A DNA stretch of 64,000 bases from Phytoseiulus persimilis (lineage: Eukaryota; Arthropoda; Arachnida; Mesostigmata; Phytoseiidae): NCBI GenBank assembly GCA_037576195.1, contig CM075101.1, positions 48,732,001-48,796,000 on the forward strand, given 5' to 3'. Positions within the stretch are counted from its first letter, which is position 1. Each line of letters opens with the position of its first letter. A model generated the notes under the pieces. It had not been told where the DNA came from. It saw only the letters and a program-made list of their open reading frames with translations, and made no database searches. A program made the translations under genes and the position numbers. Shown one piece after another: positions 47,573 through 58,552 of this stretch.

Positions 47573-49917
47573 TTATAATCGTGAGTGGTCTTCGGCTCTG
47601 GAGTTGAAGTCGGCGTCCGTCGGAAGATCTTCTTCCGGAACGACGATGCACTCGGATCTGCGTCGAGCGCCTCGGGTCGCCCTCAGCCTGCGCTTGATGT
47701 AATCCCTGATGCGGTGGAACTGTTTCAAGAAGACCCAGGCGACGAGGGCGAGCATCATCACCGCCAGCGGGAGCAGCGTCCAGATCGATGTCAAAGGCGC
47801 CAGAACTGATGGGAAACTCTGACCGTCCGCGTAGTTCGAAGTGGTTTTGGTGTAAGTAGGCGCGATCGTGAACGACGATAGGTGCGAAGATTCGGTCGAA
47901 AAAGCTTCATCGTCCCTGCTGTACACTCCGTTGGCCACATCGTCGAGCTTGATCGCAACCATTTCGTCCGATTCGCGGAAGGGGCTCTTCACAGCCGTCT
48001 GGTGAGCTCAAGCGATGAGGTGGGCAGGCACTGCACTGTTGGAACACGCACGGCTCCCAGGTGGAATCTCCACCGGTTCTCGACTCCGAATGAGCTCGTG
48101 AGACTGAACCGATGCAGCGCTCATGGCGAGCAGGAACGTAGAGGGCAACCGAGCGCCAGCTGAGAGGGGATCCGCTCGCCCCGCGAACGAACGCGCAGAG
48201 CTTTCTGGATGCACGAAATGATCAATCCAATTAAGAGCTCTGCCTCGCAACGCTCTTCGCCTCCACGAAATGAAGCTCAGGGCTCGAATCCTGGCATGGG
48301 GAACACGGAACGATCGTCGGTAAATCGACGATCCGAGAGTGAACGAGGGCGACCGCGAACCATCGCAACTCATGCTTCTTCTCTCTCAACTCGTCGGCTA
48401 ATGGTTATTCCAACAAAGTGAAGCTCTAACACATGCTTTCATGGCGAAACGGTATGCGAATGAACTTGAGCCATTCACATATGACATCTCAACATTGTTT
48501 CAGGTCTGTGGCCAAGAACTTCAGACTGACCTTCATCGTGGCCAGCGTTCCGCCGTGTGGATGCGTCCCGGAGAAAGTGGCGTTCAAGTTGACCAACGAG
48601 CCTGGTCTGTTTCCGTCGAATGAATCGAGATTTCGTCCTGATTGTGACGACGCTCTTCGATGCGCGCTTCGTTGAATTGCGACACGAAGTCGATTACGGA
48701 GTGCTTTGTGACGTTTTCCACAGAAAAAACTCGGAAGCTGAGTCTCCGCTGCCTGGAGATCCGCGGGTTTCTGCGTCGAATCTATCTCCGTCTGACAAAC
48801 TCGGCACCAGTGAGCTAACTGCGGAAAAATATGGAACCGGAGCTCCAGCCTGAAGGTTGGCGATACGGCACGCTAGATCTAGCGGGGACCGATCGGAGAT
48901 GGTTGACTTTCGAGCGGTGTGTTGGAGCGGACCGGAGCTGGAGGCTGGGGTGGTTGTGCTCGGAAACAATATGACACCAAGGATGTGTCGGGAAACCGGG
49001 TGGAATACGAAACCCCAGGAGATCGACTGAACGGTAACATCGTCAACAGAATATAGCGCTCAAGACGACGACCCCTATTGACCTCGGAAAATGAAGAGCA
49101 GATGTGCTCCATTCCCCAATTGAGTGCCAGCTTCTGGTATAGACTGATAGCGTTCCGAACCGAGCTGGGTCCGCTGGAAAGCTGACGGTGCGCGAGCTGC
49201 TCCGCATACGTTGTGATCGTCGACTGAGTCTCTCATGATGATCAAGTTCCACCATGAGGCGGGAATGGTTCGATTTACTCGGAGATACCGGTCGACCTCG
49301 TCGGTTCGGCCTTTCGAGTGTGACCAGACTCTCAGCGAGATCTCACTTTCTCCCAATGATGCTTTCGAATCACTTCCGTAGAGGGAGCTACCATCCCTCA
49401 ACGACGGTTGAAGCATGTTTTGGTGGCAGCGGGAAACTCCAGAGGTAAGTCGCTGACTCAAGTGAAACTTGTCTTCGTTCGCCGACATGGGAACCACGGT
49501 CTTCCAGGAGGGCCCAGCAGCGGATGTCCGTGATTTTGACGAGAGACACGTCGTATTAGACGCGGTCCTTGGATATCGTGAACGGAAGTTTTCTGTCCGT
49601 GGATGACGTCACATTCAGGCTGACGAGTGTTTTGAGCGAATTTTCTGACTTCGGCCTGGTGTGTGATTTTTTCCTCTCTCCATAGGTGGAGGGCCAGTCA
49701 ATGTCAACTTAGAGTATTTCCAGGTCAGTCCGGTCAGGAGTTACCGGTACGGTTCTGCGTCCACCCGCCACTGCATTTCGAGCCAAATTTCTATTTTGAT
49801 CAGACGGCTTTCCGCGAACACGCGGGTTACGCACCGTGCGCTACGCGATTCTCCACCTCCCAGAGTCGCAATTCGGTCGCACGACTTTTCCTCGAGGAAG
49901 CGGGTCATCTAACTTCC
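47573..49917 (-). CDS. Single-pass surface receptor-like protein, possibly integrin-alpha-like (partial model)
   Basis: Supported exons (minus): about 49745..49917 (CVTRVFAESRLIKIEIWLEM, ending EPYR at a GTAACT donor), 49562..49673 (joined in phase 2; LVSLNVTSSTDRKLPFTISK), about 49240..49395 (EISLRVWSHSKGRTDEV, RVNRTIP), about 48520..48620 (SLVNLNATFSG, GTCAGT donor) and 47573 to about 47998. The last exon has a Ser/Thr-rich stalk, a 23-residue hydrophobic segment (SIWTLLPLAVMMLALVAWVF), then a basic KQFHRIRDYIKRR and an acidic tail. N-glycosylation sites and beta-strand-like text suggest an extracellular domain. The order beta-domains, stalk, membrane span and short basic tail resembles the leg and tail of integrin alpha chains (FLKQFHR faintly like GFFKR). 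No FG-GAP propeller was found, so the family is tentative and several junctions are open. Confidence 0.4.
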
Positions 49918-50450
49918 AAGAACACATAAGCAAACTCGGGTTTCGCAGCAGCTTTTAGGCGGCACACAGATCACGATGCAAGACTCAACGCCGCTCCCGA
50001 AAACCTTCGCTTCCTGAGGTTCTGTCCTGCTCTCCCTGACGTCCGTCTGGAATCAGTCTTCGGAAAATGACTTTTCGACCGAGAGCTCCATTCTGGTCGT
50101 TACCTGGATTGTCAGCCGATGCCCACCTGTAGCTGGATCGGAAGTCACCGGGACGATGCTTTCTGTGCTCGGCGGTTCCTTCTGAGCCAAAGCCTAATTT
50201 TCGTTGGACGACTTTTCCATGAAGACGCAGGTTACGAAGCGTACGCATATACATCACCCACACAAAACTTCTGTTCGACGTAAGCAGCTCTGGAGCAGAA
50301 CAAATATATCAACTCGAAGTTCAACGCTCCTCCCGAAAAGCGCCGTTACCTCGGGTTCTCTCCTGACTCCCTTGCAGGCGGGGAGCTTCCGAAGCCAAAG
50401 CTTCATTCAATTCAGAAGACTTTTCCGGATGACGGGGGATACGAAGCATC
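49780..50450. repeat. Diverged local direct repeats (three copies)
   Basis: Related blocks start near 49780, 50187 and 50389: GAGCCAAA..., then GACTTTTCC-like sequence, then GG(T/A)TACG(A/C)A. The flank at 49985 onward also repeats at about 50309 (CGCTCCCGAAAA then GGTTCT(G/C)TCCTG). The first copy overlaps the 49745 exon on the minus strand, so this is probably duplication of an exon plus flank. Confidence 0.55.
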
Positions 50451-53400
50451 CATTGACAAATCGCCGCGAAAATGGTTTCTACCACTGTCTGGAACTCCGA
50501 TACCCGGAATCAGATCTTCAACTTATCCTACGTCTGAGAGTCAACGGTCGTGGATCGTGACGGACCTCAGTTCTATCGCCTGCCACGCGGCAACAGGGAG
50601 TGCCTGCGACGTCTTCTCCCTAAGAGGGCCCAGAGTGCGTTTCTCCGGGTGAATCCCGATTCCGTTATTTCCGTTATGACATGCGTACTCAATGATAATG
50701 GGCATGGCCCGATACTTGGCACCTGAAATATTTGTCAACGCCATTCTCGAATGTCCAGAGGGTTCAGACTCGCGCTCTCTCAGCACGGTAATCGATCGAT
50801 TTTTTTTCCTCAACGGATTCTCAGAACCTGCTCGAACTCTTTTTCACGCCCAAGTGTTCTCATCAACGTATAGATGTCGACTCGGCTGGGGTCGGAATCC
50901 TGAAAACCCTGCTATGTTTGACAGTCCAATACTGGTCCTGCGGAAGCATCCACCGTCCATGCAACGGATCCCTGGGAGACAGTTTTTCGATCGACCGGGA
51001 AAAGAAGAATATTCAGGTGTCCAGCTTGACACGGGCAAAACGCACGGACGCAGTTAGCATACATGGATATCTTCAATGAACTGGAGGTGGGCTGCCCCAA
51101 CGGGTGCTAACGCTGCCGTCTCTCAGGGCTGATATGTCTCGTGATGGTGCGACATGCACTGATCCCGGCGGCAGCATCGAACTCGCTGGAGTCGGACTTT
51201 GCGCCTGGCGTACACTCCTAAACTCAAACTTCCCCATTTCCGAGCGAACCGCAAAGCTCGTCGTGATTTCCTCCAGTGCTGCGGGCCAGCGGTGAAATAA
51301 TTTGCGCTATCGTCTTGTCTCGTTGAATTCTGTGGGACGATTGAATCCCCGCTCCAAATCAGGGACACTTTCCAAGTCTCTCTTCACTGTTTCTCTGGCT
51401 CTCGATAGAAGACGGTGAAATATTCGAAAATAGATGAGTTTTTGCTCTCAGAAGCTCCCAACAGAAAGTTAATTATGACTCGCCTGAGGCGGCCGCTCGG
51501 GGGGGGGGGCGAAATTCTCAACTTCTACACTGCAAAGGCTGAAGAACGCAGAGTTTGTTTTGTTACTCTCATTCCCTCACAGTCGCAGAGTTCAAGCAAC
51601 CGCATGTGCCATTCGGACGGTTTGCCGAACAGTCTCAATCGACTCCCTTGTAATCGAGTTTCTGAAGAGAAACCGAACGAGAGATGAGGGGAAAGATTGT
51701 AGAGCCAGGAAACCCCGTCCAATCTGCCGGGACAATTGACCTCTGACCGACGAGAAGGTTGTTGAAATTGAGGTGCTCGCCTGGTTGCTTTCTGAGTCAC
51801 GACGGTCGACAAGTGAACAAGACGACCCCTGGGGAAAGAAGAGATACAACAGTCGTTTACAATCCACCTCCGTTAATTCGAATGGGCCTCGAATCCCAGA
51901 AGACAGTCCCAGCGAATGAACCGAGCAGAACCACCACAACACATCTGAGAGCGTGGACAGACACGGATCAAACTAAGGTCGAGAACAAAGTGCGATGGGA
52001 CCAAGGTCACTTGATCCCAGCCGTCTCTCCGCTCCCGATACTGGAATCGGGAGTTTGAATATGGAGACACGTGCTCTGAATACTCGCGCGATTCCTGCTC
52101 AACCCCGCTCCTCAGACAGATTATCCATCTTCTCTGCACTCGTTCGATCAAACCTACAAGCGACGAGGCGGAGGAGGACGAGCGGGTTCCGCAAAGCCCC
52201 AAAGGATAACTTTAACCCCCGACGAGGCTCATCTGACTCTCTCCGTTTTTGCCACCTTCCCTGTACCCCGAAGCGTGCGGGCGCTGCCATCTCAGCCCCT
52301 GCTGGCCCGCGCGTTTCTCTTCATCCCACGTTCGTTGGTAAGACCTTTGAGGCTATGCTGAGGCACCCCTAAACCTCCTCGGCTTCGTCGCTTCACTGAC
52401 TTACTGACCGTTCCCCAACTGCTGCGGGTTGGCCACCGTAGGCCGGTCGCTTTGCTGCTTTCTTGCCGGTTGGCTGCGGGGCTGAATAGCCGCTTCGTAT
52501 CTTGTTGTGTCGAGCAACGTTTGTTCCGGCAGTTACCACTGGGGCGAGCTAATGTGTTCTCAGCACTGCTGAGCTCGAGTCGGTTACCCGCTTCATCCAA
52601 TGATTTTGTCGGTATGATATAACTCGGCGCCGAAATCGAGATTCAAATCAGCGCATCGGAGGATTCGCTCACTCCGAGAAACCATCCGAAGTCAGCCGTG
52701 GCCGCTCATTCCGGAGGAGGTCCCCGGGGACTCGCCACGGATGGGTGATTTCTCATCTCTCATGCTGCTGATGGATGGCTGCTCGAAAATCTGAGTCGGA
52801 AATCCAGAATCTGAACGAGGTAGACCCTGAGCGTTGTTGGGAGTCATCCACGCTTGTGCCACGGATCACCCCGTCATATGTGCCACGAGGAACCTCGGGT
52901 GGATTCGGTCTCGTCTTCGAGGGAAAAAAGACAGAACCGAACTCGTTTCGGTGACATTCAAACCCTTCGATGGACACCTGTCCTCCAAAAATGACCCAGA
53001 TTGCGTCATTCAGTCAATCGGTCTCCCTCTCTTGATTTGCACAGCATAGGACGACTCTAGATCCGACCAGCGATGGTACTTGATCTTTTATAGATGAAGC
53101 AAATGAAGTATGCAGGAATCCGGTCTCCGGCGTTCCAATTTCCATTCTTGGTTCTGAACGGGTCCAAAAGACCCATCTCCGTCACACTTCTGCGCTGTTT
53201 CGTGGAAATTGGGCTCGCGTGTGATTTTTTTCGGCGGATCGGGGGATTTTCACAGCATTTTGCATCCTTTGCGAATTCTTTGACCTCCGTCGCGACCCAG
53301 GTGGTCGTTCTGGTCAGGAACATCGCCGATCCATCATTGCGACATGTGGGCTCAAAAGTCTCTTCTCAGGCTCCAATCATTCAGCTTGACTCTCTTGATC

Positions 53401-54479
53401 GCGCCACGTCGAAAATTCACGCCGTCATCCGAGAGACAGGGACCAGGAGTAGAATTCCAAGCGAGCTCATTTTGCCGGTTTTATTTCCAGAGGTCTTTGC
53501 GATTTTCTCAGAAGAAAAACATTCCAGATGATGTTTCGTTTTGAAAATCGGTTCGCCACCTTCCGCTGAGCATCACGGAAGATTTCCGTCCAATGCGGTC
53601 ACAGCGATTCATCCGTCTATCTACTGACAGAAGATGCGCTCGCTGCGGATCAGAGTATTCCCCTAGAAGTCTAATACTTATCCTTCGGCGAAACTTTGTT
53701 CCTTGTAGGTCGGGAGGACCTCGTAGAGTTCGTGTCCGTCTCCTTCTCATCTCGCTTTCTCGCGCGGAGCCTGAAACCAGAGCGCTCGATTTATGTGATG
53801 ATACTTGATACTCGAGCACAATGCTGCCTCGGATAAACCAGCTCTCGGATACATGAACGGCCATCATTTCGACCGTTTCTCGAGACCGATTGGGATATTC
53901 GATTGGGCTTGCATCGTAGTATTCTGATCACCCACTCAAAGAGCACACCAACAAACTTTATAAAACTCCCCAGTCGTGGTTTATGATGGGGTACCAGACC
54001 AAGAACTTTCAAAACTTTGGTTCCGGGGTCATAATTTCGAGGTTGTTAGCTTGTCGCCGATCCGCTTCAGAAGATACCGCGGAACGAAGACGCAGGTTCG
54101 TCGTTCTGCTACGCTCATCTATCTATATATATAAAATTCCGGGGTCTGTTTTTTTTTTGTTTGTTCAACCTCGATAGACTCCGGTATTGATCGTATCGAC
54201 TTGGAACAAACTGCGTAATGTAGGGCGGCTCACCCGGAAGGACATGGGCCATGACGCCAGCCGGACTCCTAGGCCTCATCTCATCGACATCGGATCGCCT
54301 TCCCCACCCCTTCTTACCCCTACTTACCCCAACCCTCCCCCTCCCCCTCCCCACACCCTCTTCTATACACATATCATGAAAATCCAGTTGTCCGAATGTC
54401 CTCGATGGACTTCCACCCGTCTGATCGGATCGACATGGAGCTGGCGGCATGTTGTGGAGTGGTTCACAAGGATGGACGA
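50451..54479. other. Unassigned stretch with possible gene fragments
   Basis: Minus-strand pieces resemble parts of the receptor-like gene: 50912..51100 (SVAWTVDAS, compare MQWRVDAE) and 53057..53323 (RRKKSHASPIS, compare KKSHTRPKS). They may be exons of tandem paralogs or relics. A transposon-like motif lies near 54110-54260 and a C-rich tract at 54296-54357. Confidence 0.25.
54296..54357 (+). repeat. C-rich pyrimidine tract (CCCCTAC/CCCCCT)
   Basis: Low-complexity run of C with T and A, including repeated CCCTC and TTACCCC. Confidence 0.75.
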
Positions 54480-54483
54480 AGAC

Positions 54484-54810
54484 TTTTTCGGCACAATGAA
54501 GGTGCATCCGGGACAAACTTGACCATACTCTCAGAAATCTGGAGAGGGGGGAGAGATTCCGAGGTCGATCCTACCATACTCATGGGAGCCTGAACGGGTG
54601 GCGCCGGAATCTATCTCAGCGCACTTCTCGGAGTCTGGGAAAGTGATTCCGGGGTCGATCTGACCATACTTTCCGGAGCCGAAGGAGGTTATTCCGGGAT
54701 CGATTTGCTCATATTTTCGGGACTTTTAGGAGGTGGCTCGGGGGTCGATCTCACCACTCCTCGGAGTCTAAAAAGGTGAATCCGTGGTAGGTCTGACCAT
54801 ACTTTTGACA
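54484..54810 (+). repeat. Tandem array, about seven copies of a 46-bp unit
   Basis: The phrase ATTCCGGGGTCGATCTGACCATACTT and variants recur with ACCATACT-equivalent positions at 54522, 54573, about 54617, 54663, 54708, 54753 and 54796, a spacing of 43-51 bp. Copies are strongly diverged, indicating an old minisatellite. Confidence 0.75.
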
Positions 54811-55246
54811 CTCGAATGACCTTCGACTCTTCCGACAATTTGTCAAGAACCCCGACTTTCCCAACTTCCTCGAATCGGAGCGCAAAAATACTCGTTTTGG
54901 TATACAATATGTCATTCCACGAGCGAAGAACAACGCTATTTTTGATAGTTTCCGATGGAGAATGGCGAGAAAACTCAACAGCTCTTTCATGTGATACACT
55001 TCTCTCGTTCACCACTATCTACCTCATATGAAATCTAATAAATTTCGAGTGCTTCACCAGAAGAGGTACAAACGTACTTCCTTGCCAGATTGTGCTTGCT
55101 CACATGTATGACCGGGTTACGAATCTCAACCCTGAGGCGCATCGCCCCGATACTATGCTAGGATATGCCTCCAACAACCATCACAGCACCGCTGCTCCGA
55201 ACTCGGATACATGCGTTCGGTTTCTGGATTCCCTCGTTCCGGTCAC

Positions 55247-58200
55247 CTAAGCTTCTACCCACCTGAGGCGCACGTGCACGATGAGGGCGTCGAGGACAGA
55301 GAAGAAGCTCATTCCGAGCCAGATTCCCACGTAGCCTCCCAAGTACCCGAATACCTGCGAGAGGAATTAGCCAATGAAGTTGCTTGATCACATTCGAATA
55401 GTGTAGGTCGGAGTCGAGTTGTGGCCGAAGTTCGCCCGAAGAGAATGGTATCCATGAAAACCATTCTCGCGGTAAGAGGACGTTCGAATCCGGATCGAGC
55501 CTGAGGCCTACGTGCTGATATCTCGTCCGAAACAGTGTCAGTGGAGCAAGGCAAGCTAGTACTAGACAGCGCTGCCCACTCAGCAAGTTCGTTGGGTTGG
55601 ATCCATTGTATATCACCTATAATGGACCCCCCCAACATTTGTGGAGCGGCTCCGATCGTTTCAGTGTAATTTCCTGAATCGGCCATTCCTCATTTCGTTC
55701 GTAGTCAGTCATGATCCGTCTCTCAAACTTCGAAAGGTGTCCTGATCACAGAAATCAATTCTCATTACCTACGCTGTGGAATGGTTCTGGTTCATAATCC
55801 GTGAAAGCGCCGCGTTCACTAGGCTAACAACAACTGCGTGAAAAAATCGCCTCGCCAAACTTCGGAGGAAGTTGCTTCAGTGGACCACATTAGCGCAACC
55901 ACGAAACGCTTCGTCATATCAATGCTGGGGGAAACTCGTTGCTCCGTACGAGGCACGCGCTCGAGATCAATCTCACCTCAATGAATGTGAACTTCCTCAT
56001 GTGTTGAAGAATGGTGTGCTTTTCGCTAGCGAACATAACTGTGAGACTGAATTTCTTCCTCGAGACAGCGGATGCTTCTGTGTCGTTCGAGCTTTCGGTC
56101 GCCATTCCTTCTTCATCGTAGTAGTCGTCCTCGCTCTTGGCTTCCGGAAACAAACGAGCGACATCACATCGGACGATTCACGAAAGCGTCCAACCAACTG
56201 AATCTCACGCGAGGTTTCAGGTTACGTATTTGAGCCCACTCGAGAACTCACCAGCATCCAGTCCGCCGGTTCTCCCCTCTCTCTGACCCTGAGCGGTGAC
56301 TTGGACCTCGTAGGTTACCTCTTTACAGGGCTGGCGACACTTCCTGATGCAGCGTTCGGTGAAGAGCTGCTCAACGTCTATCTTAGCGCATCGAGCCGTT
56401 TCGGTCTGGTTGCAAACTTCTGAGTAGCGATCCCGGTACGGGTATCTGTCGAGAGAGGGAAGGTGATGAAAAATGTGCGATCCGCCGTCTCCTGGGAAGC
56501 AACGTTGAGATCGGTCGGTGATTTCGCGTGAAACCGAATGCTGACCTCGGAGAGACACAGCTGCAACTGGTGTGCCACGAAGCGGCTTTGCACATCTCGT
56601 AGCAGAGGTTCTGGGTGGTGATCCCGTAGAACATTCGGGATTTGGGCAGTTCGCTGTACTCGATGCACTGGGTCTGATAAGGCGGCGGTAACGCCAGGGT
56701 TGTAAACTGCTCAACCAAGATGATGTACCGGGCTCCGGGCTCGAAGAACAACGGATGGGATTGACCAGCGGAGTTAGTGTCCACCTGCAACGGTAACGAA
56801 TAACGACACCGGTGGCAACGGCAGCAGAACAAGAGGAATAATGTGGGCCGGAACTCGATATCGTCTCATCCACGAAGATTGAGATTAAGTGCCTGGTGCA
56901 GGACAGCGTCGGCCTTGTACATGTCCGAGATTTGCAGCGTGTCCTGTTCGTCCCATCCCATAGTGACGTTCAGTTCGTAGTCCCATGGATATTTGCACTT
57001 GTTCAGAGGATGTTCTGGGTCCGAGATTGCGTGGAGGTCGAGGGAGTAACACATCGCGTCTGGAAACCTGCGTTCAGAAAGACAGGAAAGCTCTATCAGA
57101 GATCTCGGACTCAGGTAAGTGTTTTGCAGAGAGCAGTGCGCGGCAGTTTCCCCGGGGCTCAGGAGGGGTTTTTATGCAGGACAAGGAGATCATCGGCCGA
57201 GTCGAGCAGGATAATGTTGGGGCAACGTTCCTTCGCAAGTGCATAACAGGAAGCCGTACGGAATCCATACCTCGAGTACGCGAACTCCCAATTTTCGTCG
57301 CAATCGAAAGGCTTGCAACCCGACGTGGGTTTCATGTGACAGTTCCCGATTATTTCCTGCAGGAATAAGGATTTTGAGGTTTGGGAACGTTGGCCAGGAT
57401 TTTGCTTTTCGAGAGGTTCACCTTGGTGGAGAACGCCAGGGTTTCTATGTGTTTGTGTTTCCACAACGCGTTGATCAGCTGTTCCGGACTCGGGGGCTCA
57501 GCCTCGCATAGTTCACTGAATGCCGCGATGTCGCACACCTTCGATTCGCAGGATGGAAAAAGTTTCAGCAGAGCCTCCAATCCTTGAAAAGCGATAAGTA
57601 AATTCGAGATGAACGATGGAACTCAGTGCGACGTGTCGGCATTGCGTACCTTCTTGCGGTTCACCCAGTTCGCCATGCAAACGGTCAGTGAAGGGAAGAC
57701 CAGGTCTTTCATCGATTCGACACTGAAACGGAAGGCTCTGAGGTGGGTCGACAGCTGTCAGCATCAATTCCACTGTTCTGCCATCGAAGCTCCAGGAATG
57801 ATCTTCGTGATCAACCCAAGTCCCTCAGAGGAGGCCGGGGAAATTGTGATGATAGAGACTCTCGAAAATATCTCTCGGCGAACGAACCGTATGTTCGTCG
57901 TGGTTGGGAAACGGAAGAAGCCCAAAAAGAAGTCAGTGCTCTGGTACACGAATCCCACGACGCATGAGATCGTTATGAGCGATCGTAGCACGAATACAGG
58001 TTGGATCAAGCGCCGCAAATTCCTGTGGGGTTTCTGCTTTTGAAGTTGAGCGAATCCTCCGGCTTCCGAGCGATGTCGTATGCGCGAGAATCGACTGGAA
58101 ACGCGATTCGATCAGGGAGCGTATCGTGCTGAAGTCGTTAAATCAAAGTGGACTCGTCGCTGAATAAAATCCTCGAAACATACGCCTCAAAAAAGAGCAA

Positions 58201-58552
58201 AGCACGCATTCCGTTGGGGCTGCGGAGTGAGATTCATTAAAAGTGGGCGTGGGGAAGTGCACGAATTTCATGGATCAATATCCCGCATCGTTCTCGCGGC
58301 AAATTTCAGACGAACGATATCGGAAGTAGAGACCGTTCGCGGACGGAGTTGCAAGGAGCTCAAAGACGCTTACCCGGTTTGAGGGTGGGGAGTGAATTCG
58401 AGCTCCCGCTCCAAATTACGGGCGAGAATTCGTGAATACTCGTCGCTGCGATGGAAGAAAGTCAGGTCGCCGTTGAAGTTGTACCTTCGGCGGCTCCTGA
58501 TTGCAGTCGGCTCCAGCGGATCGTTCGAATCGGGTATAGAGTAGCTGTACAT
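55247..58552 (-). CDS. DEG/ENaC (pickpocket/degenerin-type) sodium channel subunit, ten exons
   Basis: Subunit of a trimeric, amiloride-type cation channel in the plasma membrane. Exons (minus): 58374..58552, 57888..58022, 57650..57722, 57422..57574, 57271..57356, 56874..57067, 56546..56784, 56252..56445, 55977..56140, 55247..55354. Order of features: cytosolic N-terminus of about 60 residues from MYSYSIPD; TM1 (LITISCVVGFVYQ); FPSLTVCMAN, the post-TM1 motif; the extracellular cysteine-rich domain with CHMKPTSGC and CYSLDL; ALPPPYQTQCIEY and CYEMCKAASW then SCSC; CIRKCRQPCKEVTYEV; FSLTVMFASE; and TM2 (GYLGGYVGIWLGMSFFSVLDALIVHV, with GxxxG-type packing). About 507 residues, normal for the family. 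All junctions are in phase except exon 6 to 7, where GT-AG sites do not agree. The final exon may instead splice on at CTCAG/GTGGGT. Confidence 0.9.

Noticed and set aside
55309-55686. Minus-strand frames between the last two channel exons that could be read as extra exons
   Set aside because: Splicing 55977 directly to 55354 in phase 0 gives the expected family sequence into TM2, so this is intron.
57159-57270. Continuation of the channel frame past YSRYG
   Set aside because: A GTATGG donor at 57270 joins in phase to CYSLDL in the next exon, as the family requires; the read-through is intron.
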